A stretch of DNA of 64,000 bases, taken from Antarcticibacterium flavum (GTDB lineage: Bacteria; Bacteroidota; Bacteroidia; Flavobacteriales; Flavobacteriaceae). The notes under the pieces were generated by a model. That model was given only the letters and a program-made list of their open reading frames with translations, searched no databases and was not told where the DNA came from. Shown piece by piece: positions 19,466 to 28,270 of the stretch. Numbering within the stretch: the first letter of the stretch is position 1; every line of letters starts with the position of its first letter. The stretch spans positions 4,092,001 through 4,156,000 of the forward strand of contig NZ_CP040812.1 of assembly GCF_006159205.1 (NCBI RefSeq), given 5' to 3'. The position numbers were made by a program, and so were the translations under genes.

Positions 19466-20082
19466 AACTGAAATATTTAATGGTTAATAAAAATTTTTAG
19501 CTGATTTACTTTTTGTATCCTGAACGTTTTCCTTTTTTTTGATTTTTAACTTTAATTCGGCTTCCTTTTTGAGGATTCTGTACGATTTCATTGATTCGGT
19601 TTTTGATTTACTTCCCGTAGAGCCTTCACTGTTACCTTTTTTTGATGCTCATACAACCTCAAAATTTGGAATTAGGGAGGACTTATAAAAAGGGAGCGCA
19701 GGGACCGGCTTTATGCAGTCCGTACTAACTTCTAAATTTTGGTATTTCGCATTATAAAAAAAGGTAATGGTGATGCCCGGGAGTACTTCAAATGGGAAAT
19801 GGAAGAGTAGGGAAGGAGCAGGAAGTGGAATTAAAACGTGAAATGAAATTCAATCAAAAGCGGACTTGAGTGAAAAAGAGAGGCAGGAGTGAAATGGAAT
19901 TTGCTCCTAAGTCAATAGAAACCGCAAATGGAATGAAACGGATAGCCGCACTTTTTCACTTATGTCCAAGACCTCCTCGACGAAGCTCTTTTCCCGCAGT
20001 GGAGTGCAACGGAGCGAAGGGGAATGTGCTGAGGGGATAGGAGTACCTATTATAATTAAGAAGATTTTTATGATATTTATTT
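19466..20082. other. Intergenic stretch without a convincing gene
   Basis: About 600 bp. On the minus strand near 19490-19645 a Lys/Glu-rich frame exists (SMKSYRILKKEAELKLKIKK), but a 7-A run would have to lose one base to join it to a start codon, so I do not call it. The remainder is AT-rich with no recognised motif. It separates the ssb-radC-mob block from the cargo genes. Confidence 0.4.
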
Positions 20083-20463
20083 ATGCGAAACCTGGTAGTA
20101 TTACTTTTTTTCTTCAGCTCAATTTCCTGGGGTCAAGAAAATTACAACAGTACCCATACCATTCACATTCCTTCTGAAATTCGAGAGAAAATATTTAAGA
20201 CTCTTACAAATAATCAGGGTTATATTTTAATTAAAAGCTATCAGGGCACGGAAAACGTAGATAATCAACTTTTAGTTATTCAATCAGAAACTGGAGATTT
20301 ATTTAATGATGGAAAGGTAATATCCTATCATTGTGAAAGCCCTGATGAGAAATATCAATTTATTGTGAGAATAAAAATTCTGATTCCTGATGTAATTGCG
20401 GTAATTGAACCGGCAACTGACTATAGCATAGCTAAAGTTTATAATTTAGTTTTAGAAAAATAA
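20083..20463 (+). CDS. Small exported protein of unknown function
   Basis: 126 residues with a clear signal peptide (MRNLVVLLFFFSSISWGQ) and a compact beta-rich body (IREKIFKTLTNNQGYILIKS ... YQFIVRIKILIPDVIAVI). No family recognised. Convergent with the TlpA-like gene that follows. Cargo of the island by position. Confidence 0.6.
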   Translation: MRNLVVLLFFFSSISWGQENYNSTHTIHIPSEIREKIFKTLTNNQGYILIKSYQGTENVDNQLLVIQSETGDLFNDGKVISYHCESPDEKYQFIVRIKILIPDVIAVIEPATDYSIAKVYNLVLEK

Positions 20464-20601
20464 TGCTTTAAATTTACTACGGGACAAGGAATTAAAACCT
20501 AAAACGGGAATTAGAAAGAGTGGTATTGAACGAAACAAGATGAAAGTGGAGTTTGGCCACAGAGGGTTATATTTTTAAAGTGAGTCTTTTTTTAATCTTA
20601 T

Positions 20602-21777
20602 CTAGTCCAACAACTCCTTTAGTTTATTTTCTAAATCGGATATACTTTTTCTTTTACTATCGGCGGCCATATATCTGTCTACTATCACCCCTTTTTTATC
20701 TATAAGGATGTAAGCTGGAATTGGCTGCACTCCATATAAACTGCTGATTGAGCCATCCATTCTTACTTTATCCAAACCAATATAAACATGTTGCCATATA
20801 TCCAGATTTTCCTCTTTTATACTTTCCCGCCATTTTTCTTCATTTCTATCAAATGATACCCCTAAGATCTTAAGCCCTTTATTGCTATACTGATTATAAA
20901 TATTTTTCAAGGCCGGATGATTCTTAAGGCAGGGTTTACACCATCCCGCCCAGAAATCCAAAAGGAGATAGTTTCCTTCAAAATCCTCCAGACTTATTTC
21001 TTTTCCATTGATGTCTTTGGTGGTGAAATTGATAGCCTTACTACCTGAACCTGGTACGGTTGATCCTAATTGTTTTCTCACAGCCTCGGCATATACCGTG
21101 TTTTTGACTTTAGGAGTTAAAGCAGAATACAAGTTGCTAAGAGAGTCATTTGATATATCCCGCTTATAAAAGTTAATTAGATAAGAGCTTAAATACGAAT
21201 CTGGATTATTGTACGAGTAATTCATTTCTTTAGCCCTTAACTTATCCAGAATATTAATCCATTGATCCTGTAACTTCCTTTGTTCTTGGTTTGAGGATCT
21301 CGTATTCGACTTTTGTAAAGCAGTTATTTTTTTGGAAATATCTTCAATTTCTTTTCGGAGGACTGCCTGGCCCTTATCTAATTCCTCAAATTCACTCTGG
21401 GTTGGTGAGCCCTTAACTTCAATTTTTTTAAAATTATCTTCAACAAGTGATATCATTATATCCCCTGGTTCCAAAAAGAAATATCCCAAATTAGGATCTT
21501 CCATGTCCCTGGATATAGTCTTACCTTTTATGAAAACTCTCTGAACCCCTCCAATAGTACCATTAGATTCAAATTTTCCATCTTGAATTTTAAGAGTGTC
21601 TACAACTGGATTATCCGATTCATTGTAGTAGGACAATATTAAATATTCAGTGTTTTTCCCCTGAAAATTTCCCTTGAGATTGAAAGTTTGACTAATTGTA
21701 GTATCTGGAATGAGAAAAGTAAATAATAGAAGAAGGGGTTTCAAATAATGCTTAGAAAATAGAGAGAAATTAGCCAT
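20602..21777 (-). CDS. TlpA-like thiol:disulfide oxidoreductase with DUF4369 domain
   Basis: 391 residues. Signal peptide at the N-terminus (LLLFTFLIPDTTISQ), a beta-rich DUF4369-type domain (FNLKGNFQGKNTEYLILSYY), a helical middle part, and a C-terminal thioredoxin fold (about 245-391) with the redox motif WAGWCKPCLKNHP near residue 277 and the cis-Pro region GVQPIPAYILID. Such periplasmic proteins reduce disulfides, for example during cytochrome maturation. The membrane-anchoring or secreted nature is inferred from the signal sequence. Not part of an obvious operon. Confidence 0.88.
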   Translation of the reverse strand: MANFSLFSKHYLKPLLLLFTFLIPDTTISQTFNLKGNFQGKNTEYLILSYYNESDNPVVDTLKIQDGKFESNGTIGGVQRVFIKGKTISRDMEDPNLGYFFLEPGDIMISLVEDNFKKIEVKGSPTQSEFEELDKGQAVLRKEIEDISKKITALQKSNTRSSNQEQRKLQDQWINILDKLRAKEMNYSYNNPDSYLSSYLINFYKRDISNDSLSNLYSALTPKVKNTVYAEAVRKQLGSTVPGSGSKAINFTTKDINGKEISLEDFEGNYLLLDFWAGWCKPCLKNHPALKNIYNQYSNKGLKILGVSFDRNEEKWRESIKEENLDIWQHVYIGLDKVRMDGSISSLYGVQPIPAYILIDKKGVIVDRYMAADSKRKSISDLENKLKELLD

Positions 21778-22280
21778 TATTTGATTTTTAAGGTTTGGAA
21801 GAGTTAAGTTAAAATTTTTTCCCCTTTTTTTATCTAAAAAAATTTGAAAATTTAACAGAAAATGAAATTAACGACCTCTCATTAATATAATTTATAATAT
21901 TTTAGCAAAATCCTCCCCAATGAGCTTGAAAATGATACCGATGGAAATGAAGAGGTAGATTGCAACTCTTTTCCAGTACTGTTTGGGACTTAGAGAGGCG
22001 GAGCCGTTATGGATTTTCTTTTTTTTAACTAGAGTTGCCGATTAAGATATTTAACTTTTTTAGAAAAATTTCTAAATAAAAGATATTAAAACTATTATCT
22101 TTAGGGAAGTGAAAGTCTTATATTTCACTAATACTCCAGAGAAAAAGGATTCATGAATATTTTTAAAACATTGAAGTTGGAGCAAATAGATGTCAAATCC
22201 AGACTTTCCTGGTTAACAGAAACACAAAAAACGAGTTACATCTTTGGAGGTGTGGCTAAACGTTTTTCCCTTTGAAAAAT
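21778..22280. other. Intergenic stretch with one possible tiny ORF
   Basis: No firm gene. A 40-codon frame at 22153-22275 (+) starts MNIFKTLKLEQIDVKSRLSW and ends GGVAKRFSL; it resembles the cut-off start of a larger gene rather than a complete protein. It lies directly left of the cassette array and could be the last gene before it or a truncated cassette. Confidence 0.35.
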
Positions 22281-22297
22281 CCTTTTAAAGACATAAA

Positions 22298-22387
22298 GTA
22301 TATAAATGTAATACTACATTTATTAAAAAATAAACTTAATTATTTTACATTGTAAAATGTAAAATTACATTTATACGTACGTTGGCA
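22298..22387 (+). other. Left boundary site of the cassette array (attC- or attI-like)
   Basis: 12-bp inverted arms TATAAATGTAAT (22301-22312) and ATTACATTTATA (22364-22375) lie before the first cassette start GTTGGCA (22381-22387). Spacing from the right arm to GTT resembles the other sites. I see no clear RYYYAAC box on the left, so it could be a degraded attC or an attI-type primary site. Confidence 0.45.
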
Positions 22388-22419
22388 GTAATTTCAAAAG
22401 ACAGACTAACAACAACAAA

Positions 22420-23121
22420 ATGATAACAATTGACAATTATTTAGACAGTCATTATATACACCGTAGTAATTGGTTAAGAGCAGCAGTGCTTGGAGCAAAT
22501 GACGGAATTATATCAATATCAAGTCTTGCAATCGGAGTTGCAACTGCAAGCACGACAAGAGACCCTATTCTTTTAGCGACTGTTGCAGGACTTGTGGCAG
22601 GAGCACTTTCTATGGCAGCAGGCGAATATGTTTCTGTTAGCTCTCAAACAGACATTGAAAAAGCAGATATTGAAAGAGAAAAAGACGAACTGAAAAAAAT
22701 GCCCGAAGCGGAATTGAAAATACTTGGAGAGATTTATGAAAAACGTGGACTGAAAAAGGAAACTGCTTTACAAGTAGCAAAAGAGTTAACAGAATCAGAT
22801 GCTTTGGGGACACACATTCGGGATGAATTAGGAATTAACGAAATTAGTCAAGCAAACCCAATTCAAGCCGCTTTTGCTTCGGGTGCAGCTTTTACGATTG
22901 GTGGTCTTCTGCCCCTATTGGTTACACTCTTTGCCCCTGTCGAAACAATGGAGTATTTTCTTTACGGGTTTACAATTTTATCTCTAATTATACTTGGTGC
23001 AGTTTCGGCAAAGACAGGTGGTTCAAGCATAGGCAAAGCAGTGATAAGAATTGTAATTTGGGGAACAATTGCAATGGGTTTATCCGCTTTAGTTGGATAC
23101 ATTTTTGGCGTTAATGTATAA
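22420..23121 (+). CDS. VIT1/CCC1-type iron/manganese transporter (cassette 1)
   Basis: 233 residues. Membrane protein with the family's first-helix signature (LRAAVLGANDGIISISSLAI), the second helix segment (LVAGALSMAAGEYVSVSSQT), a charged cytosolic metal-binding helical insert (residues ~75-145, rich in Glu/Lys), and three further helices. VIT family members export Fe2+ or Mn2+ from the cytosol, often to avoid toxicity. Start ATG 22420 lies 39 bp after the cassette start. The 19-bp gap to the next gene suggests a two-gene cassette. Confidence 0.9.
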   Translation: MITIDNYLDSHYIHRSNWLRAAVLGANDGIISISSLAIGVATASTTRDPILLATVAGLVAGALSMAAGEYVSVSSQTDIEKADIEREKDELKKMPEAELKILGEIYEKRGLKKETALQVAKELTESDALGTHIRDELGINEISQANPIQAAFASGAAFTIGGLLPLLVTLFAPVETMEYFLYGFTILSLIILGAVSAKTGGSSIGKAVIRIVIWGTIAMGLSALVGYIFGVNV

Positions 23122-23140
23122 TCTTAAAAAAATAAAAAAT

Positions 23141-23632
23141 ATGAACGAAGCACATTTTCATTTAGTGGTAAATCATTTACCCATCATTTTCCCAATTGTA
23201 GCAGTAATCATTATGATTACAGGTTTGATATACAAATCAGATGCAGTAAAGCGAACGGCATTTCTGATTTTTATAATTGGTTCTTTGACTTCAATTGCAG
23301 CTATGACAAGCGGAGAAGGAGCAGAAGAAATTGTTGAGAACATTAGCGGTGTGACAGAAAACTTCATTGAAAGACACGAAAAGTCGGCAGAACTTTTCTC
23401 AATTCTAACTTACATTTTAGGTGGACTTTCATTACTCGGACTTTGGGCAAGCATTAAACAAAAATCATTTTCAAACTTCTTAAATATTGGAATTTTGATT
23501 TTTGCCCTTGTAGTTATCTATTTCGGCAAAGAGACCGGAACAACAGGTGGTGAAATACAACACACGGAAATAAGACCGGATTATCAATATCCAGCGCCAA
23601 TCAAAAAGAATGATACCGAAGATGACTATTAA
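23141..23632 (+). CDS. DUF2231-like small membrane protein (cassette 1)
   Basis: 163 residues from ATG 23141; an earlier in-frame ATG at 23093 overlaps the VIT gene and is unlikely. Four hydrophobic helices and two conserved-looking histidines at the start (HFHLVVNHLPIIFPIVAVII), then TSGEGAEEIVEN between helices 2 and 3. This fits small DUF2231-like heme- or metal-linked membrane proteins; the family label is tentative. Second gene of cassette 1. Confidence 0.65.
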   Translation: MNEAHFHLVVNHLPIIFPIVAVIIMITGLIYKSDAVKRTAFLIFIIGSLTSIAAMTSGEGAEEIVENISGVTENFIERHEKSAELFSILTYILGGLSLLGLWASIKQKSFSNFLNIGILIFALVVIYFGKETGTTGGEIQHTEIRPDYQYPAPIKKNDTEDDY

Positions 23633-23641
23633 AAAAACTAC

Positions 23642-23776
23642 TGCCAACATCACCTATACGCAAGCAGGGGTTTTAGTGCTTCGTAGGACAGGAAAGTAGC
23701 AAATTTGAAGTTAAGTTATTCGTAGCCAGTTCAGTGGGTAAATTCCCTGCCTGCGTATAGCTGCAAACCGTTGTGT
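23642..23776 (+). repeat. attC-like site 1
   Basis: Left core TGCCAAC (23642-23648), right core GTTGTGT (23770-23776). Strong stem: CTATACGC-AAGCAGGG near 23654 pairs with CCCTGCCTGCGTATAG (about 23745-23760), 15 of 16 positions. Belongs to the sub-family with the internal word TTTAGTGCT. Confidence 0.85.
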
Positions 23777-23799
23777 GTAACCACAAAAAATAAATAAAT

Positions 23800-26082
23800 A
23801 TGAAATATGTAATAATATTTGCTATTCTATCTTTCTCTTCTGCTTCTTTTGCCCAAGTTGGTACAAATGGAGATGATAGAAAAGAAGAAGGGCGTCCCGT
23901 TAAAGAGTATAACCTTACTCTAGAACAAAAGGAGATGACCCTTGGAGGGGTAACAACCAAAGGTATGACCATAAATGGCAGTATTCCTGGTCCTACATTA
24001 GAATTTAATGAAGGTGACCTTGCCATAATCAATGTAACCAATAAAATGGATGTAGAAACGTCTGTACATTGGCACGGTTTAATACTTCCAAATTTCTATG
24101 ATGGTGTTCCTTATTTAACAACACCACCAATTGAGCCGGGTGAGACGTTTCAGTATAGAATTCCTATCAACCAATCGGGCACCTATTGGTACCATTCACA
24201 CACTTTATTGCAGGAGCAAAAGGGAGTTTATGGTTCCATTATCATTCAACCTAAAGAAAAGACATTGGATTATGACAAAGATTTGGTTGTGGTGCTTTCT
24301 GATTGGACCAATGAAAAACCAATGAATGTATTACGCAACCTTAAACGAAATAACGAATGGTATCAGGTTAAAAAGGGCACATCAGTGCCATTAAGCAGAG
24401 TCATTAAAGAAGGTGCATTGGGATCGCAATTTAAGTTTTGGCGTGATAGAATGGGAGGTGCCGATATTACAGATATTTACTACCCTGCTTTTTTAACTAA
24501 CGGAAAAAAACTCGCAGAATACCCAGAGTTTAAACCTGGTGAGAAAGTAAGGCTTCGTTTTATAAATGCATCGGCATCCACTTATTATTGGATGGATTTT
24601 GGTGGTGGTAATCCAATGATAGTTTCAAGTGACGGTATAGATGTAGAACCGGTACATAAAAGCCGATTTCTTTATGCAGTTGCGGAAACCTATGATGTTA
24701 TTGTTACTATTCCGGAAGGGACTTTAGAAATTACTGCCACGGCACAGGATGGTTCTGGCAATACCTCAATCCGCTTGGGAAGCGGAAAACTTTTCCCAGC
24801 AATGGTAATAGACAGACCAGACAAGGTGGCGATGATGAAGCAAATGGCAACAATGGATATGAAGATGGGAGCACCAGCAATGGTGGGCAACAAAAAGAAA
24901 AAAACACCAGAGTTTTTGATGCAGAAATATGGAATGAATAAGATGGATATGAAAGACGGCAAGATGAATGATAAAATGAAGATGAAGACGGACGATACGA
25001 TTGAAATGAAAAAGGACTCAATGCCAATGAAGCATAATATGTCTATGATGCAAAAAGACAGTACCACTTTTGATTACAGTACTCGTAAAACCTATTTCAA
25101 CTATGATTTTTTAAAAGCAAAGGAAGAAACCACTTATAAGAAAGACATACCGGTTAATGACATTCTGCTCAATCTAACTGGAAATATGCAGCGCTATGTT
25201 TGGAGTATGAATGGCGTACCATTGTCTGAAACAGATAAGATTAAAATTAAAGGTGGCGAGGTTACAAGAATCACACTAAATAATATAACAATGATGCATC
25301 ACCCAATGCATTTGCACGGGCATTTCTTTAGGGTAATCAATGAAAACGGGGAGCGTTCGCCATTAAAACACACCGTCAATGTACCACCAATGCAAAAAGT
25401 GGTCATCGAATTCTATAACGAAGAGTACGGCGATTGGTTCTTTCACTGTCACATATTGTACCATTTAATGGGTGGTATGAATCGTGTATTTAGTTATGAT
25501 ACACCAAGAGATGAACGGATGGCGGAATTTCCGGTTGAAAAACTTATACATGAAACTGACCTCTATTATTCGTGGGGATTGGCTCGTGCTGGTTCAAACT
25601 TTAATGAACTCTTTTTAACGTCAAGCAATATCAGAAATGAATTTAGTTTACGAGCCGAATTTGATTATAGCCAAAATGCCGAGATAGAAGTGAACTACAA
25701 TCGATACCTCAATGATTGGGTACGGGTGTATGCAGGAGTAAACACCGAAACTTCAACACCAGATTCTTATGATACGTTTAATACAGTAGGATTAGTTGGT
25801 GTTAAATATTTCACACCATATAGATTTAATGTAGATGTGAGTATGGACCATCAATTGCGTCCAAGAATCCGTTTGGATAGAGAGCTTTTACTTTTTCCAA
25901 GACTTTTTATAGAAGGCGAATATGAATACAGAGCCGACTTTGGTTGGGTCAATGATTTAGAAAATAATAAATCGTATCAAGGAGAGACCCAATGGCTGGT
26001 TGGTGTTTCTTATATCCTTTCTATAAATTTTTCCATCCAAGGAAATTATAATAATAGATATGGCTGGGGGGAGGATTATTAG
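23800..26082 (+). CDS. Multicopper oxidase (CopA-like) fused to a CopB-like barrel domain (cassette 2)
   Basis: 760 residues, signal peptide MKYVIIFAILSFSSASFAQ. Three cupredoxin domains with copper ligands HWHG (~90), YHSH (~130), HPMHLHGHFF (~500) and HCHILYHLMGGM (~550). Residues ~343-420 are Met-rich (MKMGAPAM, MNKMDMKDGKMNDKMKMK), typical of copper-resistance oxidases that bind Cu(I). From about residue 585 the protein continues into ~175 residues of aromatic-rich strands (FSLRAEFDYSQNAEIEVNYN) resembling the C-terminal barrel of CopB. CopA and CopB are usually separate proteins. Likely oxidises Cu(I) in the periplasm, and might be anchored at the outer membrane. Confidence 0.85.
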   Translation: MKYVIIFAILSFSSASFAQVGTNGDDRKEEGRPVKEYNLTLEQKEMTLGGVTTKGMTINGSIPGPTLEFNEGDLAIINVTNKMDVETSVHWHGLILPNFYDGVPYLTTPPIEPGETFQYRIPINQSGTYWYHSHTLLQEQKGVYGSIIIQPKEKTLDYDKDLVVVLSDWTNEKPMNVLRNLKRNNEWYQVKKGTSVPLSRVIKEGALGSQFKFWRDRMGGADITDIYYPAFLTNGKKLAEYPEFKPGEKVRLRFINASASTYYWMDFGGGNPMIVSSDGIDVEPVHKSRFLYAVAETYDVIVTIPEGTLEITATAQDGSGNTSIRLGSGKLFPAMVIDRPDKVAMMKQMATMDMKMGAPAMVGNKKKKTPEFLMQKYGMNKMDMKDGKMNDKMKMKTDDTIEMKKDSMPMKHNMSMMQKDSTTFDYSTRKTYFNYDFLKAKEETTYKKDIPVNDILLNLTGNMQRYVWSMNGVPLSETDKIKIKGGEVTRITLNNITMMHHPMHLHGHFFRVINENGERSPLKHTVNVPPMQKVVIEFYNEEYGDWFFHCHILYHLMGGMNRVFSYDTPRDERMAEFPVEKLIHETDLYYSWGLARAGSNFNELFLTSSNIRNEFSLRAEFDYSQNAEIEVNYNRYLNDWVRVYAGVNTETSTPDSYDTFNTVGLVGVKYFTPYRFNVDVSMDHQLRPRIRLDRELLLFPRLFIEGEYEYRADFGWVNDLENNKSYQGETQWLVGVSYILSINFSIQGNYNNRYGWGEDY

Positions 26083-26103
26083 TAAGATTCTAAAAAAGGC
26101 TAC

Positions 26104-26235
26104 ACACAACATTGTGTATGAGCAATAGCGGGTTTAGTGCTATTTTGAAACGTAAATCTATAAATCAAAGGTCGGTGCTATCTGACAGTTTAGTGGCTTA
26201 AAATCCGCTACTGCTCATACACGAGACCGTTACCC
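26104..26235 (+). repeat. attC-like site 2
   Basis: Left core ACACAAC (26104-26110), right core GTTACCC (26229-26235). GTGTATGAGCAATAGCGG next to the left core pairs with CCGCTACTGCTCATACAC before the right core at 17 of 18 positions. Contains TTTAGTGCT like sites 1 and 7. Confidence 0.88.
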
Positions 26236-26281
26236 TCAATTGCTCCAAAAAAATGATAACCCAATTTTTATACTCAAGCTA

Positions 26282-26767
26282 ATGATAAGTCTCTTTTTCA
26301 GTTTTTTATCTGTTTTTATCTCAAATCTATCAGCTGAGACCAATTTTATTGATTGTTGTAAACTTGATTTATCACCTTTTCAAATAGTTGAAGAAGTATA
26401 TATAGGTCAGGATAAGAAATTTTTAATAGAAGAACTTAAAAAGGCTAAAGATCATTATATCGATGATTTAAATTACGAAGTGTTCGAAATTAAGGAAAGA
26501 ACTGAGGTTTTTGGAGAAGAAAAAATTGTTAAAAAGACTTTTTCTTTGTTGGAAAACCAGCTTCATTATGTAGATGTTGAATTTCCAGTTGAGGTAAATG
26601 AATTTTTGGATATTGTGGAATCTTTAAAAAATCACAACGGATTTAATTTCATAAATTCTGACTTTAAATATTTCTTCCGCAAGGAACAAGAGAAATGTGA
26701 GATTTTTTTTAAAATCAATTCCACCGCGAATGGATATATTTTTATGTTAAGAATGTTTAGTAAGTAA
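26282..26767 (+). CDS. Exported hypothetical protein (cassette 3)
   Basis: 161 residues from ATG 26282; an in-frame TTG at 26240 adds a poor leader. Signal peptide MISLFFSFLSVFISNLSA. The mature part has a charged alpha/beta look with paired cysteines (FIDCCKLD). No family recognised. A 147-bp AT-rich tail without a gene follows before the attC-like site. Confidence 0.6.
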   Translation: MISLFFSFLSVFISNLSAETNFIDCCKLDLSPFQIVEEVYIGQDKKFLIEELKKAKDHYIDDLNYEVFEIKERTEVFGEEKIVKKTFSLLENQLHYVDVEFPVEVNEFLDIVESLKNHNGFNFINSDFKYFFRKEQEKCEIFFKINSTANGYIFMLRMFSK

Positions 26768-26914
26768 AAGGAGGATTTACTGATATGGTAAACGGTAAAT
26801 CAATGGATATCGGACTTTTTTGTTTGCCAAGGGTATTAACCAAAAATAATCTGACTCGGACTTTGATAAAAAACGTTCAATTTAAATGTGCTTACTCAGG
26901 TCTGTCGCAAAAGA

Positions 26915-27043
26915 GGGTAACAATATATAAAAACAATGCTTAATTTGTTCTTTAATCGAAAGTCTGTGTTTGCTTGCTTAGCGGATTGTCCTGCGGACAA
27001 TCCCGCACGCCAGCTCGCACAGTTTTTATACGAGACGTTGTAA
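26915..27043 (+). repeat. attC-like site 3
   Basis: Left core GGGTAAC (26915-26921), right core GTTGTAA (27037-27043). Main sub-family of the array: TATAAAAACAATGCT near the left pairs with CAGTTTTTATA near the right, and a central hairpin GATTGTCC-TGC-GGACAATC lies at about 26984-27002. Confidence 0.85.
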
Positions 27044-27091
27044 CACATTCTCCTTATGAATTAACCACAAAATTAAACTTTAGGCAGAATT

Positions 27092-27541
27092 ATGAAAAAA
27101 AATATCTTAAATCTAATTTTTATTTTATCATTAATTTTTGGTTGTCAATCAAAAAAAGAAAATGAAAATTCGGACTCCTATATACTTAAAATTAATGAAG
27201 ACACTGAGTATATAATTTTCGAATCAAGCGCACTATCAAGTGACGACAACGAAATAGCCTTTATTGTAGGATTCCAAATGGAAATTGTAAATGAAAATAA
27301 CAATCAAAACGCAATAGAGGTTTCTGATTTAGAATATTATACGAAAGCTGCGGTAACTTCTAATACAAGAAGCTTTATTGGTTCTAAACCGAAAGAAGAA
27401 CTGACTGAATTACGTAAGTTGAATTCTGATTTACCTGAGTCGGTTCATTATGAAGAGATGACTGAAATCATTAAGGATATAAACACTATGTTAAATGAGA
27501 TTGGCACAAGAGTTACATCTTTAGTTATCACAATCCAATAA
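27092..27541 (+). CDS. Lipoprotein of unknown function (cassette 4)
   Basis: 149 residues with a lipoprotein signal (LNLIFILSLIFGC, lipobox Cys at residue 18) and a mostly polar body (DEIAFIVGFQMEI-like strand region, then a helical end). No family recognised. Sole gene of a cassette of about 520 bp. Confidence 0.6.
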   Translation: MKKNILNLIFILSLIFGCQSKKENENSDSYILKINEDTEYIIFESSALSSDDNEIAFIVGFQMEIVNENNNQNAIEVSDLEYYTKAAVTSNTRSFIGSKPKEELTELRKLNSDLPESVHYEEMTEIIKDINTMLNEIGTRVTSLVITIQ

Positions 27542-27551
27542 AAAAAACGTG

Positions 27552-27680
27552 TTACAACAACATATAAAAACAATGCTTAAACCTGTCTTGATTCGAAATT
27601 CTTTGCTCGCTTGCTCAGCGGATTGTCCTGCGGACAATCACGCACGCCAGCTCGCACAGTTTTTATACGAGACGTTGTGG
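27552..27680 (+). repeat. attC-like site 4
   Basis: Left core TTACAAC (27552-27558), right core GTTGTGG (27674-27680). Main sub-family; uninterrupted, so it shows the native sequence AAC-AACA-TATAAAAAC into which the IS copies insert elsewhere. Confidence 0.88.
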
Positions 27681-27701
27681 TTAATTTAAAAAAAAGGAGG
27701 T

Positions 27702-28259
27702 ATGAAAATAATGTTAACTATTATTCTTTCACTTGTTTCGGTTTTCGGATACTCCTGTTCTTGTAAAGATTGGTTTGATACATCTGTCCTGGAAAGAATT
27801 AATCAAACTGACCAGATTTTTGAAGGAATAGTTAATGAGGTAACTACACTTGACGACAAAACTTTGACTATTGAATTTCTTTTAAAAAGAAAAATAAAAG
27901 GAGTTGACTCATTAGATGTAATTGTAATTCAAACCAGTTCAGGAATGTGTGGTTCGGAATTCAAGCAAGGAGAAAATTGGCTTATTTTTTCAAACTCAAA
28001 TTATACTGGAGTATGTTCTGGGAATTTTCAATTATTTCAAAATTCATTTAGTGAATTTCCCGTGTCAAAAGCTTCAGAGAAATACAAGTTTTACATTTCA
28101 AAACTTCAAAAATTCCTAAACGAATTATCGGACTTAAAAACTCAAAGGGAATTTGTGGAATTGGATAAAAATGATATGATCATAGCTAAAGGTGAAATTG
28201 GAGCTGATAAAAATCCGGTAAACGGTTGGTTCTATAAGAATTCTGTAATAAAAAACTAA
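27702..28259 (+). CDS. TIMP/NTR-like secreted protein (cassette 5)
   Basis: 185 residues. Signal peptide ends at SVFGYS and the mature N-terminus begins CSCKDW, followed by FEGIVNEVTTL, GMCGSEFKQGENWLIFSNS and a Cys-containing GVCSGNF. This pattern (N-terminal CxC, Cys pairs around GxxF-x-G-x-x-W/Y-L) is that of bacterial tissue-inhibitor-of-metalloproteinase/netrin-like domains. Target protease, if any, is unknown. An unusual AGGAGG ribosome site precedes ATG 27702. Confidence 0.65.
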   Translation: MKIMLTIILSLVSVFGYSCSCKDWFDTSVLERINQTDQIFEGIVNEVTTLDDKTLTIEFLLKRKIKGVDSLDVIVIQTSSGMCGSEFKQGENWLIFSNSNYTGVCSGNFQLFQNSFSEFPVSKASEKYKFYISKLQKFLNELSDLKTQREFVELDKNDMIIAKGEIGADKNPVNGWFYKNSVIKN

Positions 28260-28270
28260 CCACAACAACA

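Noticed and set aside
19962..20177. A 71-codon + strand frame
   Set aside because: No start context or domain, and it overlaps the exported protein gene at 20083.
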